Assembly (NCBI RefSeq): GCF_037974265.1
Contig: NZ_CP150233.1
Location: forward strand, 2,170,001 to 2,234,000
Reading direction: 5' to 3'
DNA from: Paenibacillus sp. FSL R5-0623
GTDB taxonomy: Bacteria > Bacillota > Bacilli > Paenibacillales > Paenibacillaceae
Length of the DNA stretch: 64,000 nucleotides
Positions 44,803 through 53,710 of the stretch are shown here, in pieces (position 1 is the first letter of the stretch; each line of letters begins with the position of its first letter). The notes beneath the pieces were generated by a model. It had not been told where the DNA came from. It searched no databases and was given only the letters and a program-made list of their open reading frames with translations. The position numbers and the translations under genes were made by a program.

Positions 44803-45933
44803 GTGAGATTGCTGCAGGCGCTTTTCTTTCCTCCGGAGCAGCCCGGAGGTGTATCCTCTATGATTCCGTATATGCAAGAGAGATTTACAACCCCGAGGTG
44901 GGAAATGGAACTATTCTCGTTGCCAAAGCGAATTCGCAATAAGGGCAGAGAGGAAGTTCAGTTCGAAACGTTTGACTGGACGGAATATCAGGATAGTCCT
45001 GTTGTCCAAAAATATATTCAAACCTATCGTGATTATCTATGGTGGACCAAACTGCGTATTCAGAAGCCTTATGATCTGATCCATGCCCACCATCCAATTG
45101 CAGGACTTGCGATGAAAACGGTTTTCCCGGATACACCTCTCATTCAGACGATACACTCCAGTTATGAACGAGAATTAATCCTTAATGGACGCATTGAAAC
45201 GGATGGACCGGAGCATCGATTCCTGCTTGCGATATATGGTGAGCTCGAACACCAGGCAGAGCGCCTCTTAACGGTGTCAGATTCGTTCCGTCGTTATCTG
45301 GCTCCCTACGTGAAGGAACCTGATGTCATCGGTGTGATTCCTAATGGATTTGATGAGAAGCGGTTTAAGCCGATTCCTCATGATAATGCGATACCACAAC
45401 TGGTCACGGTATGTCGGCTTGTTCCGGCAAAAGGGTTGGATATTCTTTTCAAAGCTTGTGCTGAACTGAAGGGCCGAGGTCATGATTATGTGTTACATAT
45501 TATTGGAGATGGACCGATTCGTCCTGATCTGGAAGAATTGGCGCAACGATTAGGGATCTATAATGAGACCATTTTCTATGGTTATACACTGCACCCTGAG
45601 GAATTCATGCCATTCTTTGATATTTTTGTACTTCCTTCACGGGCAGAAGCATTTGGTTCTGTCTTCGCTGAAGCGGCACTGAGTTGTCTTGCCCTTGTGG
45701 GTACGGATGTAGGTGGTATACCTGAACAGATCGAGAACGGTAGCAATGGGTTGCTTGTACCGGCAGAAGATCCTTCTGCATTAGCTGAAGCGCTTGAAAA
45801 GGTGATGCTGGACCCGGCTTATCGTTATGAACTTGCCCGTTCGGCGTGTGAAAAAGCCAAAACACATTACTCGCTTGGCAGATCGGTCAATGAGTTAAAA
45901 AAGATGTATCTACAGTTTCCTAGCAAAGCTTAA
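44803..45933 (+). CDS. Glycosyltransferase family 4
   Basis: 376 residues. Two Rossmann domains: acceptor side with EQPGGVSSMIPYM and IHAHHPIAGLAM, donor side with VCRLVPAKGLDILFKA, GDGP and the GT4 motif PSRAEAFGSVFAEAALSCLA followed by GGIPEQIENGSNGLLVP. Retaining enzyme using a nucleotide sugar; the product (cell-wall glycan, glycolipid or exopolysaccharide) is unknown because no cluster surrounds it. GTG at 44803 follows AAAGGGGGA. Confidence 0.85.
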   Translation: MRLLQALFFPPEQPGGVSSMIPYMQERFTTPRWEMELFSLPKRIRNKGREEVQFETFDWTEYQDSPVVQKYIQTYRDYLWWTKLRIQKPYDLIHAHHPIAGLAMKTVFPDTPLIQTIHSSYERELILNGRIETDGPEHRFLLAIYGELEHQAERLLTVSDSFRRYLAPYVKEPDVIGVIPNGFDEKRFKPIPHDNAIPQLVTVCRLVPAKGLDILFKACAELKGRGHDYVLHIIGDGPIRPDLEELAQRLGIYNETIFYGYTLHPEEFMPFFDIFVLPSRAEAFGSVFAEAALSCLALVGTDVGGIPEQIENGSNGLLVPAEDPSALAEALEKVMLDPAYRYELARSACEKAKTHYSLGRSVNELKKMYLQFPSKA

Positions 45934-45953
45934 AACGTAGAGCAAAAAGTGCG

Positions 45954-45981
45954 AGCCGCTGTGATAAACAGCGGCTTTTTG
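45954..45981 (+). terminator. Terminator of the GT4 gene
   Basis: AGCCGCTGT, short loop GATAA, ACAGCGGCT, then five T. Confidence 0.88.
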
Positions 45982-46068
45982 TCATGTTTAAGGAAAGAGT
46001 ACCTGCGATGACTTGTGGTTATGAGGCACACAGATGCTCATATTCATGAAGTACATGGACCGTGAGAT

Positions 46069-47124
46069 TTATATATTGTTGCGTCTACGAAAGGCGCCCC
46101 AGCGGTTCAGTACCAATTTGGCAGCCCAGATTAATGCCATACTTCCAAAGATGGGGTAAAGGATGGACAGCAGGGAACTGAATCCAAACTGACTGAGTGA
46201 GTAACACAACAGCATAATGGTTAATGTAATGAAACGGGGATGAACACGTATATGTTGCCTGAGTTGCAAGGTCATTCCATAGATATCGGCTACAAAGGTA
46301 CTGAATATTTCCATGAAAATAAGGGATACATATACAGATTGCACTGCCCATCCAAGTTGAAAGGCAATGCTGCCCATCGGGATTTCGAATTGAATGATGC
46401 CGGGCATCTGGGCTGACATGGCAAAATGAGCTGCCATCAGCATGAAACCTACGCCAATTCCACCCAATACTCCACCCCACTTCAGCACATTCCGACTACG
46501 AATCTGGTTACCTACAGGCACAAGAACAGCTTGAGCCAACACCAGATTGAATGAAGTATACAACAGTGGAGACAGCCACACTTGAATAGGGTTTGAATCT
46601 GTCGTCAGTGTGATGAATCGGGAAGCACCTGGATGATGGATGGTACTGGTGATCATGAGCAGAGATAACAGGAGCATCATGGGCACGACAATGCTATTCA
46701 TTTGTAGGATGGCCTGAATGCCTCGACCGAGAAGCAGATATGACCCTACAAGTGTGACGATCAGACCTGTCTGATAATGCAAACCCAGATGTTCAACAAA
46801 AACGGAACCTGCTCCGGCAAGCATGACACTGTTCACGCCAATGAGAATGAGAAGGGTCACCCAGGTGATCCATTTGCCCGCCTTATGGCCGAATAAATGT
46901 TTGTTCAGATCCTCATAAGAGCGGGACCCGGTATCGTGAGCGATCAGCATCATTTTGGTACCTAACCAGACAAAGAGCATGGTGGATAAGCCTATGGTGA
47001 TGGTGGCCCATTTGCCATACTGGGTAAAAAACTGCAAAATTTCCTGCCCTGTAGCGAAGCCGGCTCCGACAACCGTTCCGATGTATGTAAATGCGATCTG
47101 CAGCACCCGAAATGCCTGTTTCAT
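46069..47124 (-). CDS. ykvI: YkvI family membrane protein
   Basis: 351 residues, about 10 hydrophobic helices. The N-terminus QIAFTYIGTVVGAGFATGQE, with the broken first helix, and FFTQYGKWATI are the YkvI (COG3949) signature and resemble LeuT-fold/APC transporters. A transport role for amino acids or similar is inferred from the fold. GAGAGGGG precedes the ATG. It diverges from xpt. Confidence 0.8.
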   Translation of the reverse strand: MKQAFRVLQIAFTYIGTVVGAGFATGQEILQFFTQYGKWATITIGLSTMLFVWLGTKMMLIAHDTGSRSYEDLNKHLFGHKAGKWITWVTLLILIGVNSVMLAGAGSVFVEHLGLHYQTGLIVTLVGSYLLLGRGIQAILQMNSIVVPMMLLLSLLMITSTIHHPGASRFITLTTDSNPIQVWLSPLLYTSFNLVLAQAVLVPVGNQIRSRNVLKWGGVLGGIGVGFMLMAAHFAMSAQMPGIIQFEIPMGSIAFQLGWAVQSVYVSLIFMEIFSTFVADIYGMTLQLRQHIRVHPRFITLTIMLLCYSLSQFGFSSLLSILYPIFGSMALIWAAKLVLNRWGAFRRRNNI

Positions 47125-47327
47125 GTGTTTCCCCTCTCAGGCCCCTGTATAGTTTGGACATGCGGGTACCATGGTACAAGGTATGCTTGACCCACGAAAG
47201 TCATGACAATCGATAATAGCTTTGGCTTGAAATGCGTCCCAAGGACAGCGCCCAGGCAATTTCGCTTGAACTTATAGATAGATATATGATACTTTTACCT
47301 CATAGGATAGGCTTGGGAGGTCAAATC

Positions 47328-47909
47328 ATGGAATTATTGAAACAACGAATTTTACAAGAAGGTGTGGTTATCTCGGATCAAGTATTAAAGCTGGATGGTC
47401 TGTTGAACCACCAGATTGATCCTGCATTAACGATGGAGATGGGACGTGAGTTCGCTGCCCGTTTTCGTGAAAGTGGAGTAACTCGGGTAATCACGGTAGA
47501 ATCCTCAGGCATTCCGGTTGCTTTTGCAGCAGCCTATGAACTGGGGGTGCCCCTTGTATTCGCCCGTCGTAAAAAAACACTTCTGGCTGATCCTGATGCT
47601 TACTGTGAACGTGTACCGTCCTTTACCAAAGGAATTGTAACTGACATTATGGTATCCCGCGAGTTCATTCATGAGAATGACCGCATTTTGTTCATTGATG
47701 ATATTATTGCCAATGGAGATGCCGCTCGTGGCGTCATCAAAATTATCGAGCGTTCCGGTGCGGAACTCGTCGGATTCGGCGTTGTGGTCGAGAAAAGTTT
47801 CCAGGCAGGAGCACGCACAATTCGTGAACAGGGTATTCCGGTGGAAGCCTTGGTACGCATTCGTTCCCTGAACGATGGAACAGTACAATTTGACGATAAC
47901 GAAATGTGA
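47328..47909 (+). CDS. xpt: Xanthine phosphoribosyltransferase
   Basis: 193 residues, standard for Xpt. The PRPP-binding motif is ILFIDDIIANGDAARG; ARRKKTLLADPDAY and VVVEKSFQAGAR are family segments. It converts xanthine and PRPP to XMP in purine salvage. The ATG at 47328 follows GGGAGG; the 32-codon longer frame does not fit the family. Unlike Bacillus subtilis xpt-pbuX, no permease gene follows and no guanine riboswitch is recognisable upstream. Confidence 0.92.
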   Translation: MELLKQRILQEGVVISDQVLKLDGLLNHQIDPALTMEMGREFAARFRESGVTRVITVESSGIPVAFAAAYELGVPLVFARRKKTLLADPDAYCERVPSFTKGIVTDIMVSREFIHENDRILFIDDIIANGDAARGVIKIIERSGAELVGFGVVVEKSFQAGARTIREQGIPVEALVRIRSLNDGTVQFDDNEM

Positions 47910-48006
47910 CATTTTAAAGGAATAGGGCCTATTTTTTGAACTATGCCTTTGCATGACCGCCGATTTCATTTATAATGGGGTTATGTTAGGGAGAGGAGGC
48001 AACACC

Positions 48007-48336
48007 ATGGGGAACCAACCGGCAACAGAACAATTTTTTAATGATAAGCTGGCGGAATCGAAAGTTCATTTTGAACGTGCCCTGGATTGTAAACATACGG
48101 AATTCGATGACCTTTATCCCTATATGATTGAACATCCTCAATTTTTCTGGTACAAACGCTATGTTGCCTGGTCAGAATTACTGACGATTGTAGGCTTGTG
48201 CGAAGAGTTGTCCTTCTCTTGGAAAGAACAATTTACACCGCATCAAGTGGAGTACCTTGAAGAACGTGTGATGTCCGCCAAAGTGCTTGATTTTTGGTTC
48301 GAGAAGAACGACAGCAAAGAGCACGCGCAGCGGTAA
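48007..48336 (+). CDS. Conserved-looking small protein, unknown
   Basis: 109 residues from ATG 48007, which follows GAGAGGAGG. Aromatic-rich helical protein (HPQFFWYKRYVAWSELLTIV, LDFWFEKND) without signal or membrane segments. Not recognised. It follows xpt by about 100 bases and has a strong terminator behind it. Confidence 0.7.
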   Translation: MGNQPATEQFFNDKLAESKVHFERALDCKHTEFDDLYPYMIEHPQFFWYKRYVAWSELLTIVGLCEELSFSWKEQFTPHQVEYLEERVMSAKVLDFWFEKNDSKEHAQR

Positions 48337-48388
48337 CTTTCAGTCGGGACATAATTTCGAATGACATAACAGTCCAATACAGTCACGT

Positions 48389-48423
48389 GAGACCTAAATG
48401 ACATTTCATTTAGGTCTCTTTTT
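48389..48423 (+). terminator. Strong terminator
   Basis: GAGACCTAAATGA pairs perfectly with TCATTTAGGTCTC around a very short loop, followed by five T. Confidence 0.88.
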
Positions 48424-48455
48424 GTAAATAAATTTGAAATATAGGAGCCATGAAG

Positions 48456-48674
48456 ATGATTAGTGATACAGAATTGGACGCCCTGCGTCTGTCAGGTGAG
48501 AAAGTAAGAGTCGTACGGGACGAGCTGGAATCGAACGACGTGAAGGGGATTGTGGTTGCCTGGGATGGCGAGCAGGTACTTATCCGTCGTCAGAATCGAC
48601 GTGTCGTTAAGCTGGACCGAGGTTACAGCTATCAGCTGTTCAGCGAGCCGCGCCAGAGTCCACTTAGTGAGTAA
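48456..48674 (+). CDS. Small basic/acidic protein, unknown
   Basis: 72 residues; GIVVAWDGEQVLIRRQNRRV suggests a small beta-barrel, with a charged N-terminal helix. Not recognised. TAGGAG lies 9 bases before the ATG at 48456 and 3 before an in-frame ATG at 48450, so the later start is preferred. Confidence 0.65.
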   Translation: MISDTELDALRLSGEKVRVVRDELESNDVKGIVVAWDGEQVLIRRQNRRVVKLDRGYSYQLFSEPRQSPLSE

Positions 48675-48816
48675 CAGCTTATAATTATGGCAGTGGCCAT
48701 GAGCGTTAAATGTTTGGAATTACCATGATTTCTTGGCATAATTGGCTCACTCGGGAGAGAAGATAGGTACAGTGAGGAAGATCTGTAACTATAGCCGAGA
48801 GGGTGTGCTACAAGCC

Positions 48817-49146
48817 ATGACATTGATGAATGATAAAGTTCATGCCTACAAGGATCAGATTGGAGCATTAAGCGATGTGCTGCCAGGTGTGGTGAAGTCC
48901 TATCATGAGTTTACCGGAGAATGCTTCCAACCTGGCGTGATTGATGCGAAGACAAAACAGTTAATTGCGCTTGGGATTGGATTATTCGCCAACAATGAGG
49001 TATGTACCTTCTACCATGTAGAAGAAGCCCGTGCTAAGGGCGCAACAGATCAGGAGATTATGGAGACCGTAGCCGTGGCTGGAGCTGTTGGTGGAGGACA
49101 TGCCCTGTCTCAAGGTGCGATGCGAGTGCAGAAGGCGCTGCATTAG
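48817..49146 (+). CDS. Carboxymuconolactone decarboxylase (AhpD-like) family protein
   Basis: 109 residues. The CMD core is visible: TKQLIALGIGLFANNEVCTF, then YHVEEARAKGATDQEI. The redox site has one cysteine in C-x3-H instead of the C-x2-C of AhpD, so it is probably not a standard disulfide reductase. Start uncertain: ATG at 48817 fits the family length; the frame extends 25 codons further. A bidirectional terminator follows. Confidence 0.78.
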   Translation: MTLMNDKVHAYKDQIGALSDVLPGVVKSYHEFTGECFQPGVIDAKTKQLIALGIGLFANNEVCTFYHVEEARAKGATDQEIMETVAVAGAVGGGHALSQGAMRVQKALH

Positions 49147-49175
49147 TAAGCAATGCAACATACATTTTTAAGTGC

Positions 49176-49211
49176 AAAAAAGGCATCCGGTTAATAACCG
49201 ATGCCTTTTTG
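49176..49211 (+). terminator. Bidirectional terminator
   Basis: AAAAAGGCATC and GATGCCTTTTT pair around GGTTAATAACC with one bulged C; T-runs on both strands serve the CMD and NlpC/P60 genes. Confidence 0.85.
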
Positions 49212-49219
49212 TATGTGAA

Positions 49220-49690
49220 TCACATTTTACCTAACATTTTATCATACATAAACTGTCCAGTTACCCGACGTGCTGTTACGTAACGATCATTGAAGTATGG
49301 ATTCGATAACTTCGTGATGCTTACACCTTTACTGCTGGAGGCATGAGCGAATTGTCCGCCGCCGATATATACACCTGTATGTGAAATGCCTTTGCCTGTT
49401 GTATTAAAGAACACCAGATCACCTGTCCGAACATTGCTCTTAGATACGGGAGTACCTGCTTTGGCTTGCTGCTGCGAAGTACGTGGTAATTCAATGCTGT
49501 ATTTGTTGAAAAGATATCTCATAAAACCAGAACAGTCGAAGCCGGCTACAGTTGTGCCACCCCATTTGTAAGGAATACCTGTCATGTTGTTCACTACGGA
49601 GTTGATACTGCTTGCCTCTGTGCTTGTTGCCCCGGATGTAAATAATACAGCTGCTCCAAAAATGGAGATAATCAGTTTTTTCAAAATCAA
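49220..49690 (-). CDS. Secreted NlpC/P60 (C40) cell-wall hydrolase
   Basis: 156 residues. Signal peptide LKKLIISIFGAAVLFTSGAT with cleavage near TEA/S. The single NlpC/P60 domain has catalytic Cys in VAGFDCSGFMRYLF, His in GISHTGVYIGGG and the third polar residue at FAHASS. It cleaves D-gamma-glutamyl-diaminopimelate links in peptidoglycan stems. No SH3 or LysM targeting domain is attached. Start TTG at 49690 (GGGAG 4 bases upstream) or TTG two codons later (10 bases). Confidence 0.88.
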   Translation of the reverse strand: MILKKLIISIFGAAVLFTSGATSTEASSINSVVNNMTGIPYKWGGTTVAGFDCSGFMRYLFNKYSIELPRTSQQQAKAGTPVSKSNVRTGDLVFFNTTGKGISHTGVYIGGGQFAHASSSKGVSITKLSNPYFNDRYVTARRVTGQFMYDKMLGKM

Positions 49691-50248
49691 TGTTCTCCCT
49701 TCGATGCCTACGGAGTTAGCTAAGGGTTCGGTAGAAGGTTCCCTATATTTCCTATGTATAAGAATAATTCACCCAAATTGGTTCCCCCGTTTTCAAACAT
49801 GAAACTCGGCAATGAATAATTAAGTTTTTGTAACTATTTGAAACTATATTGCATAAATGCGTAATTGTCAAACCTATTTAAAACCCTTCGTAATACCTCA
49901 ATGTTAGCGGAATTAAGGTTTTTATATGAAAGAAGGGATCAAGTTTGGGTATCATTCATGACAAAAACGTCATTATTGATTCGTTTAAGACGAATTTGGA
50001 TAAATAAATAGGTTTGTCATGAGTTAAAAGAACTATCCCGTTATGTAGAATTAGAGAGATTATATTCATTAAGTTGCATATATTGACAATGATCGATTTT
50101 TTGCATATTATCTGATTATCCAATCCACATATTGGATTAAAATTGATTTTATTATGAGATAAATACAAATAAAGGAGGTTTAAGGACGCGTATCATAGGT
50201 AAGCAGAAGTGGAAGATTTATAAAAACAAACATAGGAGAGTGTTACAT
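49691..50248 (+). other. AT-rich divergent intergenic region before the pectate lyase gene
   Basis: 558 bases, clearly more AT-rich than its surroundings, with no credible gene; the minus-strand frame at 49956-50168 lacks a ribosome binding site and is compositionally unlike the neighbours. AAAGGAGG at 50171-50178 has no start codon at a usable distance. The region must hold promoters for the NlpC/P60 and pectate lyase genes and possibly a long leader; I could not assign specific boxes. Confidence 0.4.
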
Positions 50249-51202
50249 TTGAAAGCGAAGAAAATAATTACTTTTGTCCTGGCATGTACGATGGTGTTCT
50301 CAGCAGTTGGAATGGCAGTTCTTCCTGTAGGGACGGTATCTGCTGCGGATGCATCGGGTACTACAGCGAGTATTTCTGATATTTTGAAGAGCCAGCTGCC
50401 GGATGGGGGTTGGAGAAAAGATTATAAACAGACAAGTGGAGAGTGGGCGAAGTCCACGATCGACAACAAGGCTACATACTCAGAAATTAGAAGATTGGCG
50501 AAGGAATTTAAAAAGACGAATGATCCGCGTTACTCCACAGCTGCAATCAAAGGAATTAACTTTTTGATCAACATGCAGTATTCAAACGGCGGATGGCCAC
50601 AAGTTTACCAAAGCTCCGGATATCACAAGCACATCACTTACAATGATGATGCCATGATTAATGTAATGATCATGTTGGATGAAGTAGCGGCACGTAAAGG
50701 TGATTTCTCGTTTATCGACAGCACTCTTGCTAACCGCAGTAAAAACTCAGTTGCCAAAGGTGTGGAGGCAATTCTGAATACACAGGTTGTTTCAGGCGGT
50801 AAGCTGACAGCATGGGGACAACAACATGATTCCAGTTCTCTTAAACCGGCAAGCGCAAGAATCTATGAAGTACCATCACTGACGGCTGGAGAGAGTGTAA
50901 CGATTGTTAAATTCCTGAAAACCAGACCTGCTACCGCTAAAATTACGGCATCCATTAAGGGAGCTGAGGCATGGTTTAACAAAGTGAAGATTACGGGTTA
51001 CAAGTATGAAAGAGCAAACGGAGACAGCAAAATTATCGCTGATTCCAAAGCTGCACCGATCTGGGCTCGTTTCTACGAAGTGGGAACGGATAAACCGATC
51101 TTTATTGGTCGTGACGGGGTCGTTAAATACAAACTAAGTGATATTGATAAAGAAAGAAGAGGCGGTTATGCATGGTATGGCAACTGGCCTTCCAAGCTGT
51201 AA
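50249..51202 (+). CDS. pelA: Secreted pectate lyase, PL10 family
   Basis: 317 residues from TTG 50249 (AGGAG 10 bases upstream; a GTG three codons earlier overlaps it). Signal peptide to about residue 33 (VGTVSAADA). PL10 motifs: QYSNGGWPQVYQ, ITYNDDAMINVM with Ca-binding Asp, SARIYEVPSL with the catalytic Arg, and WARFYEVGTDKPIFIGRDG before DKERRGGYAWYGNWP. The length indicates a catalytic domain without a binding module. It cleaves polygalacturonate by beta-elimination outside the cell. Confidence 0.92.
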   Translation: MKAKKIITFVLACTMVFSAVGMAVLPVGTVSAADASGTTASISDILKSQLPDGGWRKDYKQTSGEWAKSTIDNKATYSEIRRLAKEFKKTNDPRYSTAAIKGINFLINMQYSNGGWPQVYQSSGYHKHITYNDDAMINVMIMLDEVAARKGDFSFIDSTLANRSKNSVAKGVEAILNTQVVSGGKLTAWGQQHDSSSLKPASARIYEVPSLTAGESVTIVKFLKTRPATAKITASIKGAEAWFNKVKITGYKYERANGDSKIIADSKAAPIWARFYEVGTDKPIFIGRDGVVKYKLSDIDKERRGGYAWYGNWPSKL

Positions 51203-51251
51203 CTTGAAGTATGCTTCCGTTATAATGAACTAAACTATTAGCTGTTAAAGG

Positions 51252-51296
51252 TAAAGCCCGAAAACGACATGGACGTCTGGTTCGGGCTTTATTGTT
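51252..51296 (+). terminator. Terminator of the pectate lyase gene
   Basis: AAAGCCCGAA pairs with TTCGGGCTTT across an 18-base loop, then ATTGTTATTATTTT. Confidence 0.78.
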
Positions 51297-51309
51297 ATTA
51301 TTTTCAGTG

Positions 51310-51338
51310 TTGACATGATAGATTTCACATGATATATT
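51310..51338 (+). promoter_or_regulatory. Promoter of tRNA-Leu
   Basis: Perfect TTGACA at 51310-51315, 17-base spacer, TATATT at 51333-51338. Confidence 0.75.
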
Positions 51339-51376
51339 ATCTCTTGTCGCCGATATTGATCACGGAGATACAATAT

Positions 51377-51461
<85 letters not shown>

Positions 51462-51464
51462 TCT

Positions 51465-51507
51465 AAAAAAAGACTCCTTAAGCTAACGCTTAAGGAGTCT
51501 TTTTTTG
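51465..51507 (+). terminator. Bidirectional terminator between tRNA-Leu and the GH30 gene
   Basis: An A-run plus GACTCCTTAAGC pairs with GCTTAAGGAGTC plus a T-run around TAAC. Confidence 0.9.
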
Positions 51508-51606
51508 CATTTTTTGATATAACACTAACTTTAGACTTGAGTATCCAAGAGGTTAGTGCTTAGCTGCACGTACAGCAAATGGTCTTCCATCAGCCATACG
51601 GAACGT

Positions 51607-53292
51607 TTATTGCGCTGCGGTAACATTAATGCTGTCAATATTCGGTCCTTCCGATCCAGTGGTGACCACTTTCAATGTATTGGTCCCCGTGTTCATGGGG
51701 ACCTGTATTGTTTTTTCAACCCAAGTGGACCAGCTTCCCGTAGCTGGAAAGGGCTCGTTGCTGATGACTTTGGTTCCGTTCACAAAAATGTCGAGGTTCC
51801 GAGTGCCGCTTTCCAGCGCATAACGAAACTTTACGTTTTTGGTACTTGTTGTAGTGTTATTAATGCTGTTCCATTGAATGGCCGAACCAGTCATCGCATT
51901 GAAGTTAACATACCCGGAGCCAGTGTAACCGGGGTAGATTGTTTCAATGGCAGCTTCCGTAAGTGACGTTCCGGTCTCGGCTTCATACGTAGTGCCACTG
52001 CCTGTATTCCCGCCGTTATTTCCGCCAGTAACGTTGGCAACAAACGTTGTTACGCTCTGAGGCGGGAGCTGTGCCGTGAAGGCTCCATTGGATACGGTAA
52101 GCGGGGTTCCGCTTGCCAGGTTTCGACTGCTGTCCGTAATCCATGAGGACACAGTGGAGGCATTACCATTCTGCAGAACGAATTTTTGGCTTGTGGCTGA
52201 AGTTCCACGGTTAATTGCCACAACGACGACTTTGTTATCACCTTTGTAGGCTGAGACAAATGTGTTCGTATCCGGATTTTTCGTTGCATCGACTCGCAGG
52301 TAGCCTGGACGCACGAATTTAGAGAAATGAGCCATATTATACCCGCGTTTGCTTATGGTACCGTCCTCTTTCATCGGACCATACTGTCTGCGGATGTACC
52401 ACCACACATAGGCCTGGAAATCACCTTCTACCATGGCATTGTGCATGTGATAGGAAACGTCTAGTGCTTCAGGCCAGCGATCTGCTGAGTTGTTGTCACT
52501 ATTCGGAACATACACCTCAGTCATCCACAGTTCTTTACCGGCTCCTTTTTGTTTAAAGAGAGGGTAGGCAAAATTCGAAATCTGTGTTCCATACGTATGC
52601 GCTCCCAGAATGTCCATGTTGGCAAGCGCCTGCGGATCATTCAGGATTGGGTCGGATATGTTCTTTAAGTACTGGAAGGATTCAGGCGCCATGACTTTGG
52701 TACCTTGAATGGACCCGGCATTTTCTTTCATGAATCGAAGGATCTCTTGTGGAGTCCACCAGGTCCAGTCATGAGCATAATCCGGTTCATTCTGCACAGA
52801 AATGGAATATAAATCTACGCCGTTATTTTTCATGTAGGTTACAAAGTCGTTCAGATGTTGCGCATAGGCGGCATATTTGTCGTATTTCAGGCGTTTGGCA
52901 TTGGTGTCCCCATTGCGGTTGAATGTTTCAACCATGCTGCTCGGAGGATTCCATGGGGATGCGAATACGATAGCACCCTTTTCGATAGCCCGTTTGGCTG
53001 TGGCAACTTCACGGTACCAGTTATTAGAATCTGGATCGACGTAAATCCTGAGAATTGAGAAGCCTAACTGATTCTGATCGTTACCAAAAGCAGTTTCACG
53101 TTGAGCGGGAGTCAGATCACCAATCCAGGCAGGAAGGTTAATGCCCCCAAAGCCCTTGATCAGCTGTTTTTCCGAGGACAAATTAATGTTTGCATCGCTG
53201 GCTGCTGACACATTTGTCGGGGTTAACATCAAAGGCAGGGCTGTTAAACAGGCCAAAAGAACATTAATCGTCTTTTTTAGTTTGAATTTCAC
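51607..53292 (-). CDS. xynC: Secreted GH30 glucuronoxylanase with C-terminal CBM6
   Basis: 561 residues. Signal peptide to about residue 30 (TPTNVSAAS). GH30 subfamily 8 barrel: acid/base Glu in ISVQNEPDY, nucleophile Glu in WMTEVYV, and WWYIRRQYGPM with the arginine that binds the glucuronate side chain. A beta-sandwich follows, then a Gly/Asn linker and a CBM6 (YEAETGTSLTEAAI, GYTGSGYVNF). It cuts glucuronoxylan next to methylglucuronate. GTG at 53292 lies 9 bases after GAGGAGG; the ATG three codons up abuts it. A cre-like site lies 96 bases upstream. Confidence 0.92.
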   Translation of the reverse strand: MKFKLKKTINVLLACLTALPLMLTPTNVSAASDANINLSSEKQLIKGFGGINLPAWIGDLTPAQRETAFGNDQNQLGFSILRIYVDPDSNNWYREVATAKRAIEKGAIVFASPWNPPSSMVETFNRNGDTNAKRLKYDKYAAYAQHLNDFVTYMKNNGVDLYSISVQNEPDYAHDWTWWTPQEILRFMKENAGSIQGTKVMAPESFQYLKNISDPILNDPQALANMDILGAHTYGTQISNFAYPLFKQKGAGKELWMTEVYVPNSDNNSADRWPEALDVSYHMHNAMVEGDFQAYVWWYIRRQYGPMKEDGTISKRGYNMAHFSKFVRPGYLRVDATKNPDTNTFVSAYKGDNKVVVVAINRGTSATSQKFVLQNGNASTVSSWITDSSRNLASGTPLTVSNGAFTAQLPPQSVTTFVANVTGGNNGGNTGSGTTYEAETGTSLTEAAIETIYPGYTGSGYVNFNAMTGSAIQWNSINNTTTSTKNVKFRYALESGTRNLDIFVNGTKVISNEPFPATGSWSTWVEKTIQVPMNTGTNTLKVVTTGSEGPNIDSINVTAAQ

Positions 53293-53387
53293 TACTTTCA
53301 TCCTCCTCGATAATGGTAAATGTTACATAGAGAAACCGCGACCAGGGATAACAAACAAGAATAGCGGATTGTCTGGCATTTATTTTA

Positions 53388-53401
53388 TGTAAACCCTTTC
53401 A
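53388..53401 (-). promoter_or_regulatory. Probable CcpA binding site (cre) of xynC
   Basis: TGAAAGGGTTTACA on the minus strand differs from the cre consensus TGWAANCGNTNWCA at one central base. It lies about 96 bases before the xynC start, near the expected promoter. Confidence 0.6.
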
Positions 53402-53710
53402 AAACCTCCTTCCATAAATCATAGGAATGAAATGAAGCACATAACCTCTTTCATTTGTTGATTCTACTAAATAACTCCTAAACTGAAAACCTGACAAATT
53501 ACAGTATTTTTTCTAATTAATCTCTATTTTCTTAACTGTTCAATGACAGTTCTTGTCTGAATGCAAAGGAGAAAACGGGAATGATGAGGATCTTCGCTTG
53601 AGACAGAGGTCTCCAATGGCGGGGATATTGTTATTAAGGAAGGCTTTGGCTTACATAATCCTCCCTTCATTATCAAACAATGAGATCACAGAAGTTACGG
53701 GGAGGGAATC
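53402..53710 (+). other. Intergenic region between xynC and the deacetylase-like gene
   Basis: 309 bases without a credible gene. The left half is AT-rich and should hold the xynC promoter; no confident -10/-35 pair was found for either gene. Confidence 0.35.

Noticed and set aside
47125-47327. Possible purine riboswitch before xpt
   Set aside because: The conserved loops and stems of the guanine riboswitch are not visible; the region holds only short palindromes and possible promoters.
47915-47938. AATAGGGCCTATTTTTT as xpt terminator
   Set aside because: The stem is only about six pairs with essentially no loop; too weak to call.
49956-50168. 70-codon minus-strand frame in the AT-rich gap
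   Set aside because: Isoleucine/asparagine-rich translation typical of AT-rich non-coding DNA and no ribosome binding site.
50171-50200. AAAGGAGG suggesting a gene start
   Set aside because: No ATG, GTG or TTG at usable spacing with an open frame behind it.
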